This document shows, piece after piece, positions 33,307 through 39,947 of a stretch of DNA of 39,947 bases (within the stretch, counting starts at the first letter, position 1; each line of letters starts with the position of its first letter). The DNA is from Pseudomonadota bacterium (lineage in GTDB: Bacteria; Myxococcota_A; Polyangia; Haliangiales; Haliangiaceae): the NCBI GenBank assembly GCA_022360315.1, contig JAKSDA010000537.1, positions 1 to 39,947 of the forward strand, in the 5' to 3' direction. The position numbers and the translations under genes were made by a program. The notes under the pieces were generated by a model. The model saw nothing but the letters and a program-made list of their open reading frames with translations. It was not told the origin of the DNA and searched no databases.

Positions 33307-34461
33307 ATGGCCAGCCCTTACCGACATCACTTCGGCAGCTTCGCCGATCGCGTATGGTTGAATGCAGCCCACCAGGGACCGCTCCCACTCGTTGCCGCCG
33401 AGGCCGCGCGCGACGCTGTGGCTTGGAAAGTATCGCCGTGGGAGCTCACCGGCGAGCGGTTCGCCGGTGTTCCGGCCCGGCTCAAGCGCGCACTCGGCCG
33501 CCTGATCGGTACGCCTGCCGGTGAAATCATCCTGACCAACGGAGCCTCCTACGGCATCCACCTTCTCGCCAATGGAATTCCGCTGTCCGCGGGTGACGAC
33601 GTGCTGCTCATGGGCGGCGACTTTCCGTCCAATCTACTGCCGTGGCTCTCACTGCGCGAGCGCGGCGTAACCGTGCGGATAGAACGACCGGCCGACATGG
33701 TGTTCGATACCGCCGAACTCGCCGAGCTCATCAAGCCGACCACACGGGTTCTCTGCATGAGCTGGGTTCACTCGTTTTCTGGCTACGCCGCCGATATCGA
33801 AGCGATCGGTGCGCTGTGCCGAGACCGCGGCGTGTGGTTTTTGGTCAATGCGACCCAGGCGCTTGGCACTCGTCCGCTCGAGGTTAACACCGCTCCGGTC
33901 GATGCTGTGGTCTGCTCGGGCTGGAAATGGCTGTGCGGCCCGTACGCGACCGGTTTTGCCTGGATCCGCGGCGAACTCCTGGCCCAGCTCCACTACAACC
34001 AGGCCTACTGGCTGTCCATGCAAACAGCCGCCGATCTGGGCAGCGGGCCGCCAGAACCGCGCCTTCCCACCGATCTGGGCGCACGCCGCTACGATATCTT
34101 TGGCACTGCCAATTTCTTTAACTTCACCGCATGGACAGCCGCGGTCGAACTCATACTCGAAATCGGCGTCGACGCCGTGGGCAGTCACGACGCGGAACTG
34201 GTCGACCAGCTCATTGCCGGCCTCGCTGGCACCGAATTCATCGTGACCAGCCCGACCGACTCCCGGCGCCGATCGACCATCGTCTTTGTGAGCCACCGCG
34301 AGCCAGCCTCGAATGGGACGATCGTCGAAGCCCTCGCGCTGTCCGGTGTGTACCCCGCATACCGCAATCATCGCATCCGATTCGCCCCCCATTTCTACAA
34401 CAACTGCGGCGATATCGACCGCGCGCTGGCAGTGCTACACCGGGCCGCCGAGGGTGTATAA
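33307..34461 (+). CDS. Class V aminotransferase-fold PLP enzyme
   Basis: 384 residues. The fold type I pattern is visible: AHQGPLPLVAAEAA near the start, EIILTNGASYGIHLLANGI for the phosphate-binding turn, MSWVHSFSGYAADIEAIGALCRDRGVWFLVNATQALGTRP, and the PLP lysine K207 in CSGWKWLCGPYATGFAWIR. The C-terminal domain ends with VYPAYRNHRIRFAPHFYNNCGDIDRALAVL. This is the isopenicillin-N-epimerase/cysteine-desulfurase-like branch; the substrate is unknown. It has TATACT 14 nt before the ATG and no Shine-Dalgarno, so a leaderless message is possible. It is convergent with the kinase ending at 34481. Confidence 0.93.
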   Translation: MASPYRHHFGSFADRVWLNAAHQGPLPLVAAEAARDAVAWKVSPWELTGERFAGVPARLKRALGRLIGTPAGEIILTNGASYGIHLLANGIPLSAGDDVLLMGGDFPSNLLPWLSLRERGVTVRIERPADMVFDTAELAELIKPTTRVLCMSWVHSFSGYAADIEAIGALCRDRGVWFLVNATQALGTRPLEVNTAPVDAVVCSGWKWLCGPYATGFAWIRGELLAQLHYNQAYWLSMQTAADLGSGPPEPRLPTDLGARRYDIFGTANFFNFTAWTAAVELILEIGVDAVGSHDAELVDQLIAGLAGTEFIVTSPTDSRRRSTIVFVSHREPASNGTIVEALALSGVYPAYRNHRIRFAPHFYNNCGDIDRALAVLHRAAEGV

Positions 34462-34480
34462 CAACCGCAAGGGTCAGCCT

Positions 34481-35683
34481 TCAGCCGGCTGGATCGGGAG
34501 CGAGTGGCAACGTGAAATAAAACTCGCAGCTGCCGTCGTCGGTCTGGCGATGACCGACCTCGCCACCGAGCTTGGCCACGATGCGTTTCACGATGGAAAG
34601 GCCCAGGCCCAGTCCGTACGCCCGCTTGCGATCGCCGGGTTTGAAGGGCAGAAAGAGGCTGTCCCGAGCTCCATCCGGAACCCCGGGACCATTGTCCCTG
34701 ACCCATAATCGGATCGAATCCCCGGCCTCTCGCTCCGCGCCGAGGTGCAGCTGGGGGGGATCGCCTCCGTACTTGAGTGCGTTGCTGAGATAGTTGAACC
34801 ATACCCGCTCCAGCCAGGGCTGGTATCCCATTACCACGGGCCATGTTTTGGGCTTGCGAATATCAGCCCGGCGTTCGGTGATCTGAACCTGTAAATCCTG
34901 CTCGACTCGAGCGACCACTGCAGCCATGTCGACTGGAACGAGCCGGATCTGCTCTCGCGACACACTGGCAAATACCAGGAGCGATTGGATGATCTCGCTC
35001 ATCCTTCGCGCCACATTGTCGATCTTTCGAAGCTCTAGCTCCGGATCGATGGCAGCGGCATCGTCACCGTCGTCATTCCGGTCGTTTGAGTCATGCTCGA
35101 AATGAAATCGGGCCAGCTCGGCGTAGGTGAGGATATTGCTCAGTGCCCCACGGAGATCGTGGGCCACCATGTGGTTGAACGCATCGAGCTCCTCGTTTCG
35201 TGCAGTGAGCAGGTTTCGCTGTTCCTCGAGCTCGCCCTGCCTCTGTTCCAGGAGCTGATTTCGCGCCCGCAGCTCGCGCTGCAGGCGCCGTATGGACACG
35301 TGCGTATTGATGCGGGCCAGTACTTCGTCTTTGTTGATGGGCTTGGTGACATAATCGACCGCCCCGCACTCAAAGCCGCGAATCTTGCTCTCCATGTCTG
35401 TCAAGGCGGTCATGAAGATGATCGGAATATCTCGAGTGGCGACGTCCGATTTGAGTCGTGAGCAGGTCTCGAAGCCGTCCAACCCGGGCATCATGACATC
35501 GAGTAAGATCACGTCGGGCTCGCTGCGAACTGCGTATGCGACTGCTTCCTCGCCGTTCAGCGCGGTCAGGACGCGAAACCCGCGCTCGCCCAGGTAGGTG
35601 AATAAGAAGCCGATATTGCTCGGGCTGTCATCGGCGATGAGTACTTTGCCGTGGGGCCGATCTGTCGCAGCGTTTTCTGGCAT
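34481..35683 (-). CDS. Receiver-histidine kinase (REC-HisKA-HATPase)
   Basis: 400 residues. The N-terminal receiver has D62 (VILLDVMMPGLDG) and K114 (YVTKPI), a coiled coil at 125-168 (RELRARNQLLEQRQGELEEQ), then HisKA with phospho-acceptor H175 in MVAHDLRGALSNILTYAEL, and HATPase with FNYLSNALKYGG, DNGPGVPDG and GLGLGLSIVKRI. It is a cytoplasmic kinase that takes its signal as a phosphoryl group on the receiver. Its ATG overlaps the stop codon of a decayed receiver-like frame (TGATG), so it once was, or still is, translated together with that upstream reading frame. Confidence 0.93.
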   Translation of the reverse strand: MPENAATDRPHGKVLIADDSPSNIGFLFTYLGERGFRVLTALNGEEAVAYAVRSEPDVILLDVMMPGLDGFETCSRLKSDVATRDIPIIFMTALTDMESKIRGFECGAVDYVTKPINKDEVLARINTHVSIRRLQRELRARNQLLEQRQGELEEQRNLLTARNEELDAFNHMVAHDLRGALSNILTYAELARFHFEHDSNDRNDDGDDAAAIDPELELRKIDNVARRMSEIIQSLLVFASVSREQIRLVPVDMAAVVARVEQDLQVQITERRADIRKPKTWPVVMGYQPWLERVWFNYLSNALKYGGDPPQLHLGAEREAGDSIRLWVRDNGPGVPDGARDSLFLPFKPGDRKRAYGLGLGLSIVKRIVAKLGGEVGHRQTDDGSCEFYFTLPLAPDPAG

Positions 35684-35892
35684 CAGTCCAGCTTGCCGAG
35701 CGCCTGACGTAGTTTATCACTGATCTTCTTGCTCTGAAATCTCTCGCCAGTCGACTGTGAGTATGGCGGGTCGATGGAGATCAAGTCCGGTCACTCGGCC
35801 GCTGCCGCGACCTTCGCGGTGTCTCCATCATCGGCCTGGACGACCGAAAACCCCACGCACTCCACGAGCGCGGCCAGTATGCGGGAATCCGG
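35683..35892 (-). pseudogene. Decayed receiver-domain remnant upstream of the histidine kinase
   Basis: Read on the minus strand in one frame, 35892-35794 gives PDSRILAALVECVGFSVVQADDGDTA, the alpha1-beta2 part of a response-regulator receiver. A TGA at 35791-35793 interrupts it. After it, PDLISIDPP continues the same frame and corresponds to the beta3 aspartate region; the end (FQSKKISDKLRQALGKLD) resembles a receiver's last helix, so a central block seems deleted. The final stop (35683-35685) overlaps the start of the next gene. Further upstream, to 36061, the frame is broken by more stops. Likely the rest of a hybrid sensor or regulator gene. Confidence 0.5.
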
Positions 35893-36061
35893 CGGTCGGG
35901 CCGAAGGCCTTTTGTGGCGCGGTCACGCTGCCCAGCAGGCCCAGCGTTTTCTGGACCAAAGGCGGGCCGAGCACAAAGCCGGGTCGGTGGCTTAAGGTCG
36001 GGGGGCGCTGAGCAGGCGCCGCGTTCGCCGGGACCGATCGGCGGCTCGCTAGCCTCGCAAC

Positions 36062-36937
36062 TCACAGTCCACGCGTCCATTCCGGCCGCAGCCCGATATC
36101 GCCCGAAAGGGCTCGATCGACGGTTGCGACGATGCGGTCGCGGTCGCGGGGCAGTCGCCCCGACAGCGGCAGGTAGTTTGACGCGTGATTGGTGCGAAAG
36201 ATCGCGTCGGTCGGGTCGGCGCGCATCACGATGGTGCGGAGCTCGCCGAGCATGTCCTGCACGTCCGGCAATTCGAACTTGCCCCGGGACTGGAGTTTAG
36301 CGATCGGCGTCGAGTCGATCACAGTCAAGGTCAAGAGCGAGACAAATTCGGGATCCATCGCGGTAATGAGCGCGGCCGAGCCGTCTGCGTGCTCCTGGCT
36401 GCGCTCGGTGCCACCAGCACCGAGAAGAAAAATCGCCGACAGCTCGATGCCGGCATCGTGGGCTCGCCTGGCAGCCTCGACGTGGTCCCGAAAATTAGCT
36501 CCCTTGGCGATTCGCTTGAACGTCACATCGTCACCGGTTTCTGGACCGATATAGAGCAAAGTGAGCCCCAATGCGCGCAATCGCTCGAGTTCCCGGGCGC
36601 TCTTGAGGTTGAGGTTCATCGCGGTCGCATAGGCGCTGACCCGTCTTAGCCCGGGAAACGTGTCACGACAGGCGACGAGGATTTTCTCCCAATGTACCAG
36701 GTCCATGACCAGCGCATCGCCATCGGCCACGAAGACTTTTTCCACCTGGGTGCCGAGAGCTTGCTGCGCCATCTGGATATCGGCCAATGTTTCATTCAGG
36801 TCCCGCACCCGAAATGATTTGGCCCGGTACATGTTGCAGTAGGTACATGCATTCCAGGAGCAGCCGACGGTTGCCTGCAAGATGTACGAGTTTGCCTCGC
36901 TCGGTGGCCGATAGATGGCGCCTTCGTATCTCATCAT
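36062..36937 (-). CDS. Radical SAM protein (CxxxxCxxC type)
   Basis: 291 residues from ATG 36937, with a second ATG directly after. The cluster motif is GCSWNACTYCNMYRAKSF (C-x4-C-x2-C), as in an Elp3/COG1032-related group of radical SAM proteins. The TIM-barrel strands follow: VFVADGDAL, RVSAYATAMNL, LTLLYIGPETGDD, IELSAIFLLGAGG. The C-terminus (ASNYLPLSGRLPRDRDRIVATVDRAL) is typical of this group. The reaction is not known. TAGAGT lies 11 and 14 nt upstream of the two ATG codons. It diverges from the NtrC-type gene. Confidence 0.9.
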   Translation of the reverse strand: MMRYEGAIYRPPSEANSYILQATVGCSWNACTYCNMYRAKSFRVRDLNETLADIQMAQQALGTQVEKVFVADGDALVMDLVHWEKILVACRDTFPGLRRVSAYATAMNLNLKSARELERLRALGLTLLYIGPETGDDVTFKRIAKGANFRDHVEAARRAHDAGIELSAIFLLGAGGTERSQEHADGSAALITAMDPEFVSLLTLTVIDSTPIAKLQSRGKFELPDVQDMLGELRTIVMRADPTDAIFRTNHASNYLPLSGRLPRDRDRIVATVDRALSGDIGLRPEWTRGL

Positions 36938-37062
36938 CGACCACTCTACCGCACTCCGACGGTCCGGTTCTGTCTCGGAACTTTTCTGCTGATGCGATTG
37001 TGGTTCATTATGGACTGGCGAAATGGCAGTGGCGGGCGCGAGATGTTAGCGTTATTGCAGAT

Positions 37063-38481
37063 ATGGCCGACGCAGAAATAGAAGTGGCCGCTCCTGAACA
37101 GGCGACGGTCCTGGTGGTCGAGGATGACCACGCGATGCGGGATCTACTCGAGGAGGAGCTCACCGATACTGGCTATCGGGTCATTGCAGCTGCCGGTGGC
37201 CGCTCTGGCATCGAGCGAGTGCGCACTGGCCAGGTCGATGTGGTCATCACTGACCTGCGCATGCCTGATCTCGACGGTTTTGACCTTATTCGCGATATCA
37301 AGGCGACCAGCGAATCGCCGCACATCATCATGATCACAGCGTTTGGTTCCATCGAGACTGCGATCAAGGCGGTCAAGCTGGGTGCCTATGACTACATTAC
37401 CAAGCCATTCGAAATAGAGGAGTTGATCCTGGTCATCAACAAGGCCTTGGGCGAACGCGAGTTGCGCAGGAAGGTGGCCAGGCTGCAGCGCGAAGTCGAA
37501 AAGAGTTACCAGTTCGACAACATCATCGTGCGCAGCGATGCCATGCAAGAAGTACTGAGGCTGGTCTCGCGCATCGCCTCGTCCACTGTGAGCGTGTTGA
37601 TCACCGGCGAGAGCGGCACGGGCAAAGAACTGATCGCCCGAGCTATTCACTACAATTCGCCGCGCGCCAGCGGTCCGTTTGTGCCGGTCAATCTCGCTGC
37701 CATTCCCGAAACGCTGATCGAAAACGAGCTTTTTGGCCACAAAAAAGGCGCGTTTACCGACGCCCATTCGGACCGACTCGGCCTGTTTAGCGAGGCCCAT
37801 ACCGGTACAATTTTTCTCGACGAGATCGGCGAACTGGCCGGATCGATGCAGGCCAAACTGCTGCGTGCGCTTCAGGAGCGCGAAATCCGGCCCATTGGTA
37901 CCACCAAACCCGAGAAGGTCGATGTGCGTGTGGTCGCGGCGACCAATCGCGATCTCGAAGAGATGATGGGTCAGGGCACCTTCCGCGAGGATCTCTATTA
38001 TCGGCTCAATGTCATTCAGGTCGACTTACCGCCGCTTCGCCGGCGACCAGACGACATCTTGCCACTGGCCGAGCATTTTTTGACCGAGGCTGGACGCAAG
38101 GTCGACCCGCCGCGGTCCTGTCGGCTCAGTGCCGAAGCTCAGCGTATTCTGCTCGACTACGCCTGGCCGGGCAACGTGCGCGAACTCGAGAACATCATCG
38201 AGCGCGGTTTCACGCTATGCCGCGACAGTGAAATTGGGCTCGACGATTTACCCAACCATGTCAAGGAGCGCAAGGCCAGCGATTTTCTGGCCACGGCAGT
38301 GGCACGCAAGATGTCGCTGGCCGAGGTTGAGCGGTTCTACATCGAACGGGTGCTGGAAGACGAAGGCGGCAACAAGACTCGCGCGGCACTCCGCCTGGGC
38401 CTGGATCGTAAGACTCTTTACCGCAAGCTGGAAGAATACTCGCGCATTGACGCGGCCAAACAGAGCGATCGCGATGTATGA
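37063..38481 (+). CDS. NtrC-family response regulator (sigma-54 activator)
   Basis: 472 residues from ATG 37063; the frame is open from 36787, but that part overlaps the divergent gene. Receiver domain 14-130: VVEDD, D64 (VITDLRMPDLDG), T/S in ITAFGS, K114 (YITKPF). AAA+ domain about 155-395: Walker A GESGTGKE (182-189), GHKKGAFTDA, the GAFTGA loop with Asp for the second Gly, and FLDEIGEL. Fis-type helix-turn-helix at the end (NKTRAALRLGLDRKTLYRKLEEY). The GAFTDA form is a known natural variant that can still contact sigma-54. Its partner kinase may be one of the two orphan kinases upstream. Confidence 0.95.
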   Translation: MADAEIEVAAPEQATVLVVEDDHAMRDLLEEELTDTGYRVIAAAGGRSGIERVRTGQVDVVITDLRMPDLDGFDLIRDIKATSESPHIIMITAFGSIETAIKAVKLGAYDYITKPFEIEELILVINKALGERELRRKVARLQREVEKSYQFDNIIVRSDAMQEVLRLVSRIASSTVSVLITGESGTGKELIARAIHYNSPRASGPFVPVNLAAIPETLIENELFGHKKGAFTDAHSDRLGLFSEAHTGTIFLDEIGELAGSMQAKLLRALQEREIRPIGTTKPEKVDVRVVAATNRDLEEMMGQGTFREDLYYRLNVIQVDLPPLRRRPDDILPLAEHFLTEAGRKVDPPRSCRLSAEAQRILLDYAWPGNVRELENIIERGFTLCRDSEIGLDDLPNHVKERKASDFLATAVARKMSLAEVERFYIERVLEDEGGNKTRAALRLGLDRKTLYRKLEEYSRIDAAKQSDRDV

Positions 38482-38495
38482 TTTGCGAGGTTTGA

Positions 38496-38984
38496 ATGTC
38501 GGATAATCGAGTCTCATTGCGCCAGGTCAATCGCGAGAATTTGCGAGCGATTCTCGATCTTCGCGTTGCTCCCGAGCAAGAGCGATATGTGACGTCAAAT
38601 GCCGTTTCCATTGCCCAGGCCCATTTTTACCCCGAGGAGGCCTGGTTCCGGGCAATCTACGCTGGATCCGAGCCGGTCGGGTTTGCCATGCTTTCCCTCA
38701 AAACGGACAAAAGCGAGTATTTCCTGTGGCGTTTCATGATCGACCGGCGTTATCAGCGTCGCGGTTACGGCCGCCGTGCACTCGAGCTTCTGATCGAACA
38801 TGTATCGACCCTGCCCAACGCCACCGAGCTCGAGACCACCTACGCCCCTGGTGAACAGAGTCACGCCGACCGCGCTACGCTGCTATGCTCGGCCAACCGG
38901 CACCACAAGAATCGATGGGCAAATCACGCCAACTCCGCGTTTTCTGTAACGTCACTGACCCCGGACGGCGACGCGACACACTAG
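38496..38984 (+). CDS. GNAT acetyltransferase with disrupted C-terminus
   Basis: 162 residues. Residues 1-118 are a SpeG/diamine-N-acetyltransferase-like GNAT domain: LRQVNRENLRAILDLRVAPEQERYVTSNAVSIAQAHFYPE, VGFAMLSL, and the acetyl-CoA loop RRYQRRGYGRRALELL. After TYAPGEQSHAD the family's last strand and helix should follow but do not appear in this frame. Instead, a second frame gives RYAAMLG and a third gives RPTGTTRIDGQI, ending at a TAA at 38947-38949, in the right order. Two small indels near 38870-38900 would explain this, so the last 40 annotated residues are probably out of frame. It is probably a recent pseudogene, unless a sequencing error is responsible. Confidence 0.75.
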   Translation: MSDNRVSLRQVNRENLRAILDLRVAPEQERYVTSNAVSIAQAHFYPEEAWFRAIYAGSEPVGFAMLSLKTDKSEYFLWRFMIDRRYQRRGYGRRALELLIEHVSTLPNATELETTYAPGEQSHADRATLLCSANRHHKNRWANHANSAFSVTSLTPDGDATH

Positions 38985-39093
38985 AAGGCACGGCTGTAGC
39001 ACCTCACCTGGTTTTCGAGAAATAGAGCTAGCTTGAATCTTGGCCTTGCTCGGATGTTTGCCGTGCAGATGTGGCGTGTAGCTCGCGCCAGCG
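38985..39093. other. Short intergenic stretch
   Basis: Nothing recognisable beyond the last bases of an alternative frame of the GNAT gene. Confidence 0.3.
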
Positions 39094-39425
39094 ATGAGGA
39101 AGGAGCTCATCGAGGCGTCGGTTGAGCCAGCCGGAGCTGAGCTCGAGCGGTCGAAGCAATGCCTGGCCGCGGCCAGACTCGAAAGCAGTTTACTGGCGGC
39201 CACCAAGGCCCAGCGGTTTCATCGGTTGGCTGTGCCGCGGCCGACCAGAAGGCCACCGAAGCCGACCCGGGCACTGTCATGCTGGCCGCGGTGGACGACA
39301 ATGGCCGGCGAATCGGCTGCGGGTTCGTCGATACCGGCGGTGCGATTCGTGTGTATCTGAATGCGTATCCGCCACCGGTCGCCTTGACAGTGGTGCCGCT
39401 GGAGCCCAGGGCCGACGAGCTCTGA
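39094..39425 (+). pseudogene. Possible small frameshifted gene, unknown family
   Basis: From ATG 39094 one frame reads a helical N-terminus (MRKELIEASVEPAGAELER, AARLESSLLAATKAQRFHRLA). Near 39235-39245 that frame turns low-complexity, while the next frame continues with ADQKATEADPGTVML and a compact beta-rich end (DDNGRRIGCGFVDTGGAIRVYLNAYPPP), stopping at 39425. The two halves fit one short protein broken by one indel. Alternatively only the 48-codon frame from ATG 39279 is translated. No family is recognised. Confidence 0.35.
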
Positions 39426-39612
39426 CTGAGTCCGAACCTTCGAGATGTCACTTCCGGTGTCCTCACCAGGAATGCGGATAAAAACTTGTCCGAGCAACCC
39501 TCTCACATTGGGCGACCAGGCGGGGCCTGCTAGAGGACACGGACTCTCACTGTGTACGCGAACGAGCTGGGCCTGGCCGGTCGAGCTGATATCATGACTG
39601 CACAGCTTGATC

Positions 39613-39947
39613 ATGAAAAGCGATCGAGACAACCCCGACGTACCGGTATCGACCGACGACGCGAGTCTGGAGGATGAGCCCCACCGGTCAGTCGCCCAGC
39701 AAGACGGTACCCCGGAACCCGGGCTTATCGAGACCGATCTGCGACACGCCAGTACCATGTTGGCGCCTCATCGACCGTTGAAAATTGGCCGAGCTACCAA
39801 AATGGTACCGCGCAGGGAGCCCCATGAGAGCGATGGCAAGTCCAACCCGGCGCTGTTCACCTCGGGCACCCTGGTTGGACCTCACAAGCTGATACGGGAG
39901 CTCGGTCGCGGCGGTATGGGGGCTGTCTATCTGGCCCACGATACTCG
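39613..39947 (+). CDS. Ser/Thr protein kinase, N-terminal part only
   Basis: From ATG 39613 the frame is open to the end of the window (about 111 residues). After 80 disordered, charged residues comes the start of a kinase domain: TLVGPHKLIRELGRGGMGAVYLAHDT, i.e. the glycine-rich loop GRGGMG. The lysine, HRD and DFG motifs lie beyond the window, so activity cannot be judged. No zinc ribbon is present at the N-terminus. It is the fourth Hanks-type kinase in the window. Confidence 0.85.
   Translation, partial: MKSDRDNPDVPVSTDDASLEDEPHRSVAQQDGTPEPGLIETDLRHASTMLAPHRPLKIGRATKMVPRREPHESDGKSNPALFTSGTLVGPHKLIRELGRGGMGAVYLAHDT

Noticed and set aside
35757..36011. Small plus-strand proteins between the histidine kinase and radical SAM genes
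   Set aside because: The minus strand there reads as a decayed receiver, which explains the region better; the plus-strand frames overlap each other and lack any pattern.

Overview
The window looks like chromosomal DNA of a GC-rich, myxobacterium-like organism (Myxococcota). The grounds are the density of Hanks-type Ser/Thr kinases (three complete, a fourth cut by the right edge), PEGA-domain and FG-GAP envelope proteins, sigma-54 enhancer-binding proteins, hybrid histidine kinases, CHAD and TerB/PPP-phosphatase proteins, and many lipoproteins of no known family. No rRNA, tRNA, CRISPR array, phage or complete insertion sequence was seen. The assignment to Myxococcota is inference from gene content.

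Layout. 0.1-1.4 kb: a secreted or lipoprotein-like protein, then a frameshifted relic resembling the IS66-type accessory protein. 1.4-12.9 kb: an M16 zinc protease behind a membrane Ser/Thr kinase (minus strand), diverging from a PEGA protein, an FG-GAP lipoprotein and two further kinases (plus strand). 12.9-16.1 kb: a lipoprotein, then two adjacent genes that together look like a copper amine oxidase cut in two, the first carrying a histone-H1-like Lys/Ala-rich tail. 16-22 kb: a lipoprotein, a YkgJ-like cysteine-cluster protein, two membrane proteins and a CHAD protein with a heptapeptide-repeat tail. 22-24.1 kb: a TerB-like/PPP-phosphatase fusion and an NrtS-like membrane protein. 24.1-26.6 kb: an ECF sigma factor and a XylR/V4R-type sigma-54 activator behind a candidate sigma-54 promoter and upstream repeats. 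26.7-29.6 kb: ArsS-like radical SAM enzyme, acetoacetate-decarboxylase-like protein and TVP38/TMEM64 protein. 29.6-30.5 kb is gene-poor. 30.5-39 kb: hybrid histidine kinase, TyrA (chorismate mutase-prephenate dehydrogenase), class V aminotransferase, a second receiver-histidine kinase with a decayed receiver gene upstream, a radical SAM protein, an NtrC-type regulator and a GNAT protein with a disrupted C-terminus. The right edge cuts the fourth kinase gene.

The most notable object is the kinase at 10846-12885. Its C-terminal 290 residues read as a diaminopimelate epimerase (DapF) fold in which both catalytic cysteines and other active-site residues are replaced. This suggests a soluble kinase with a dead-enzyme sensor domain, perhaps for a peptidoglycan precursor. 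Second is the split copper-amine-oxidase-like pair. Third is the sigma-54 promoter, repeat and activator arrangement around 24.3 kb. Several genes also carry a TAnnnT box 11-14 nt upstream of the start codon and no Shine-Dalgarno sequence, which suggests common leaderless transcription.
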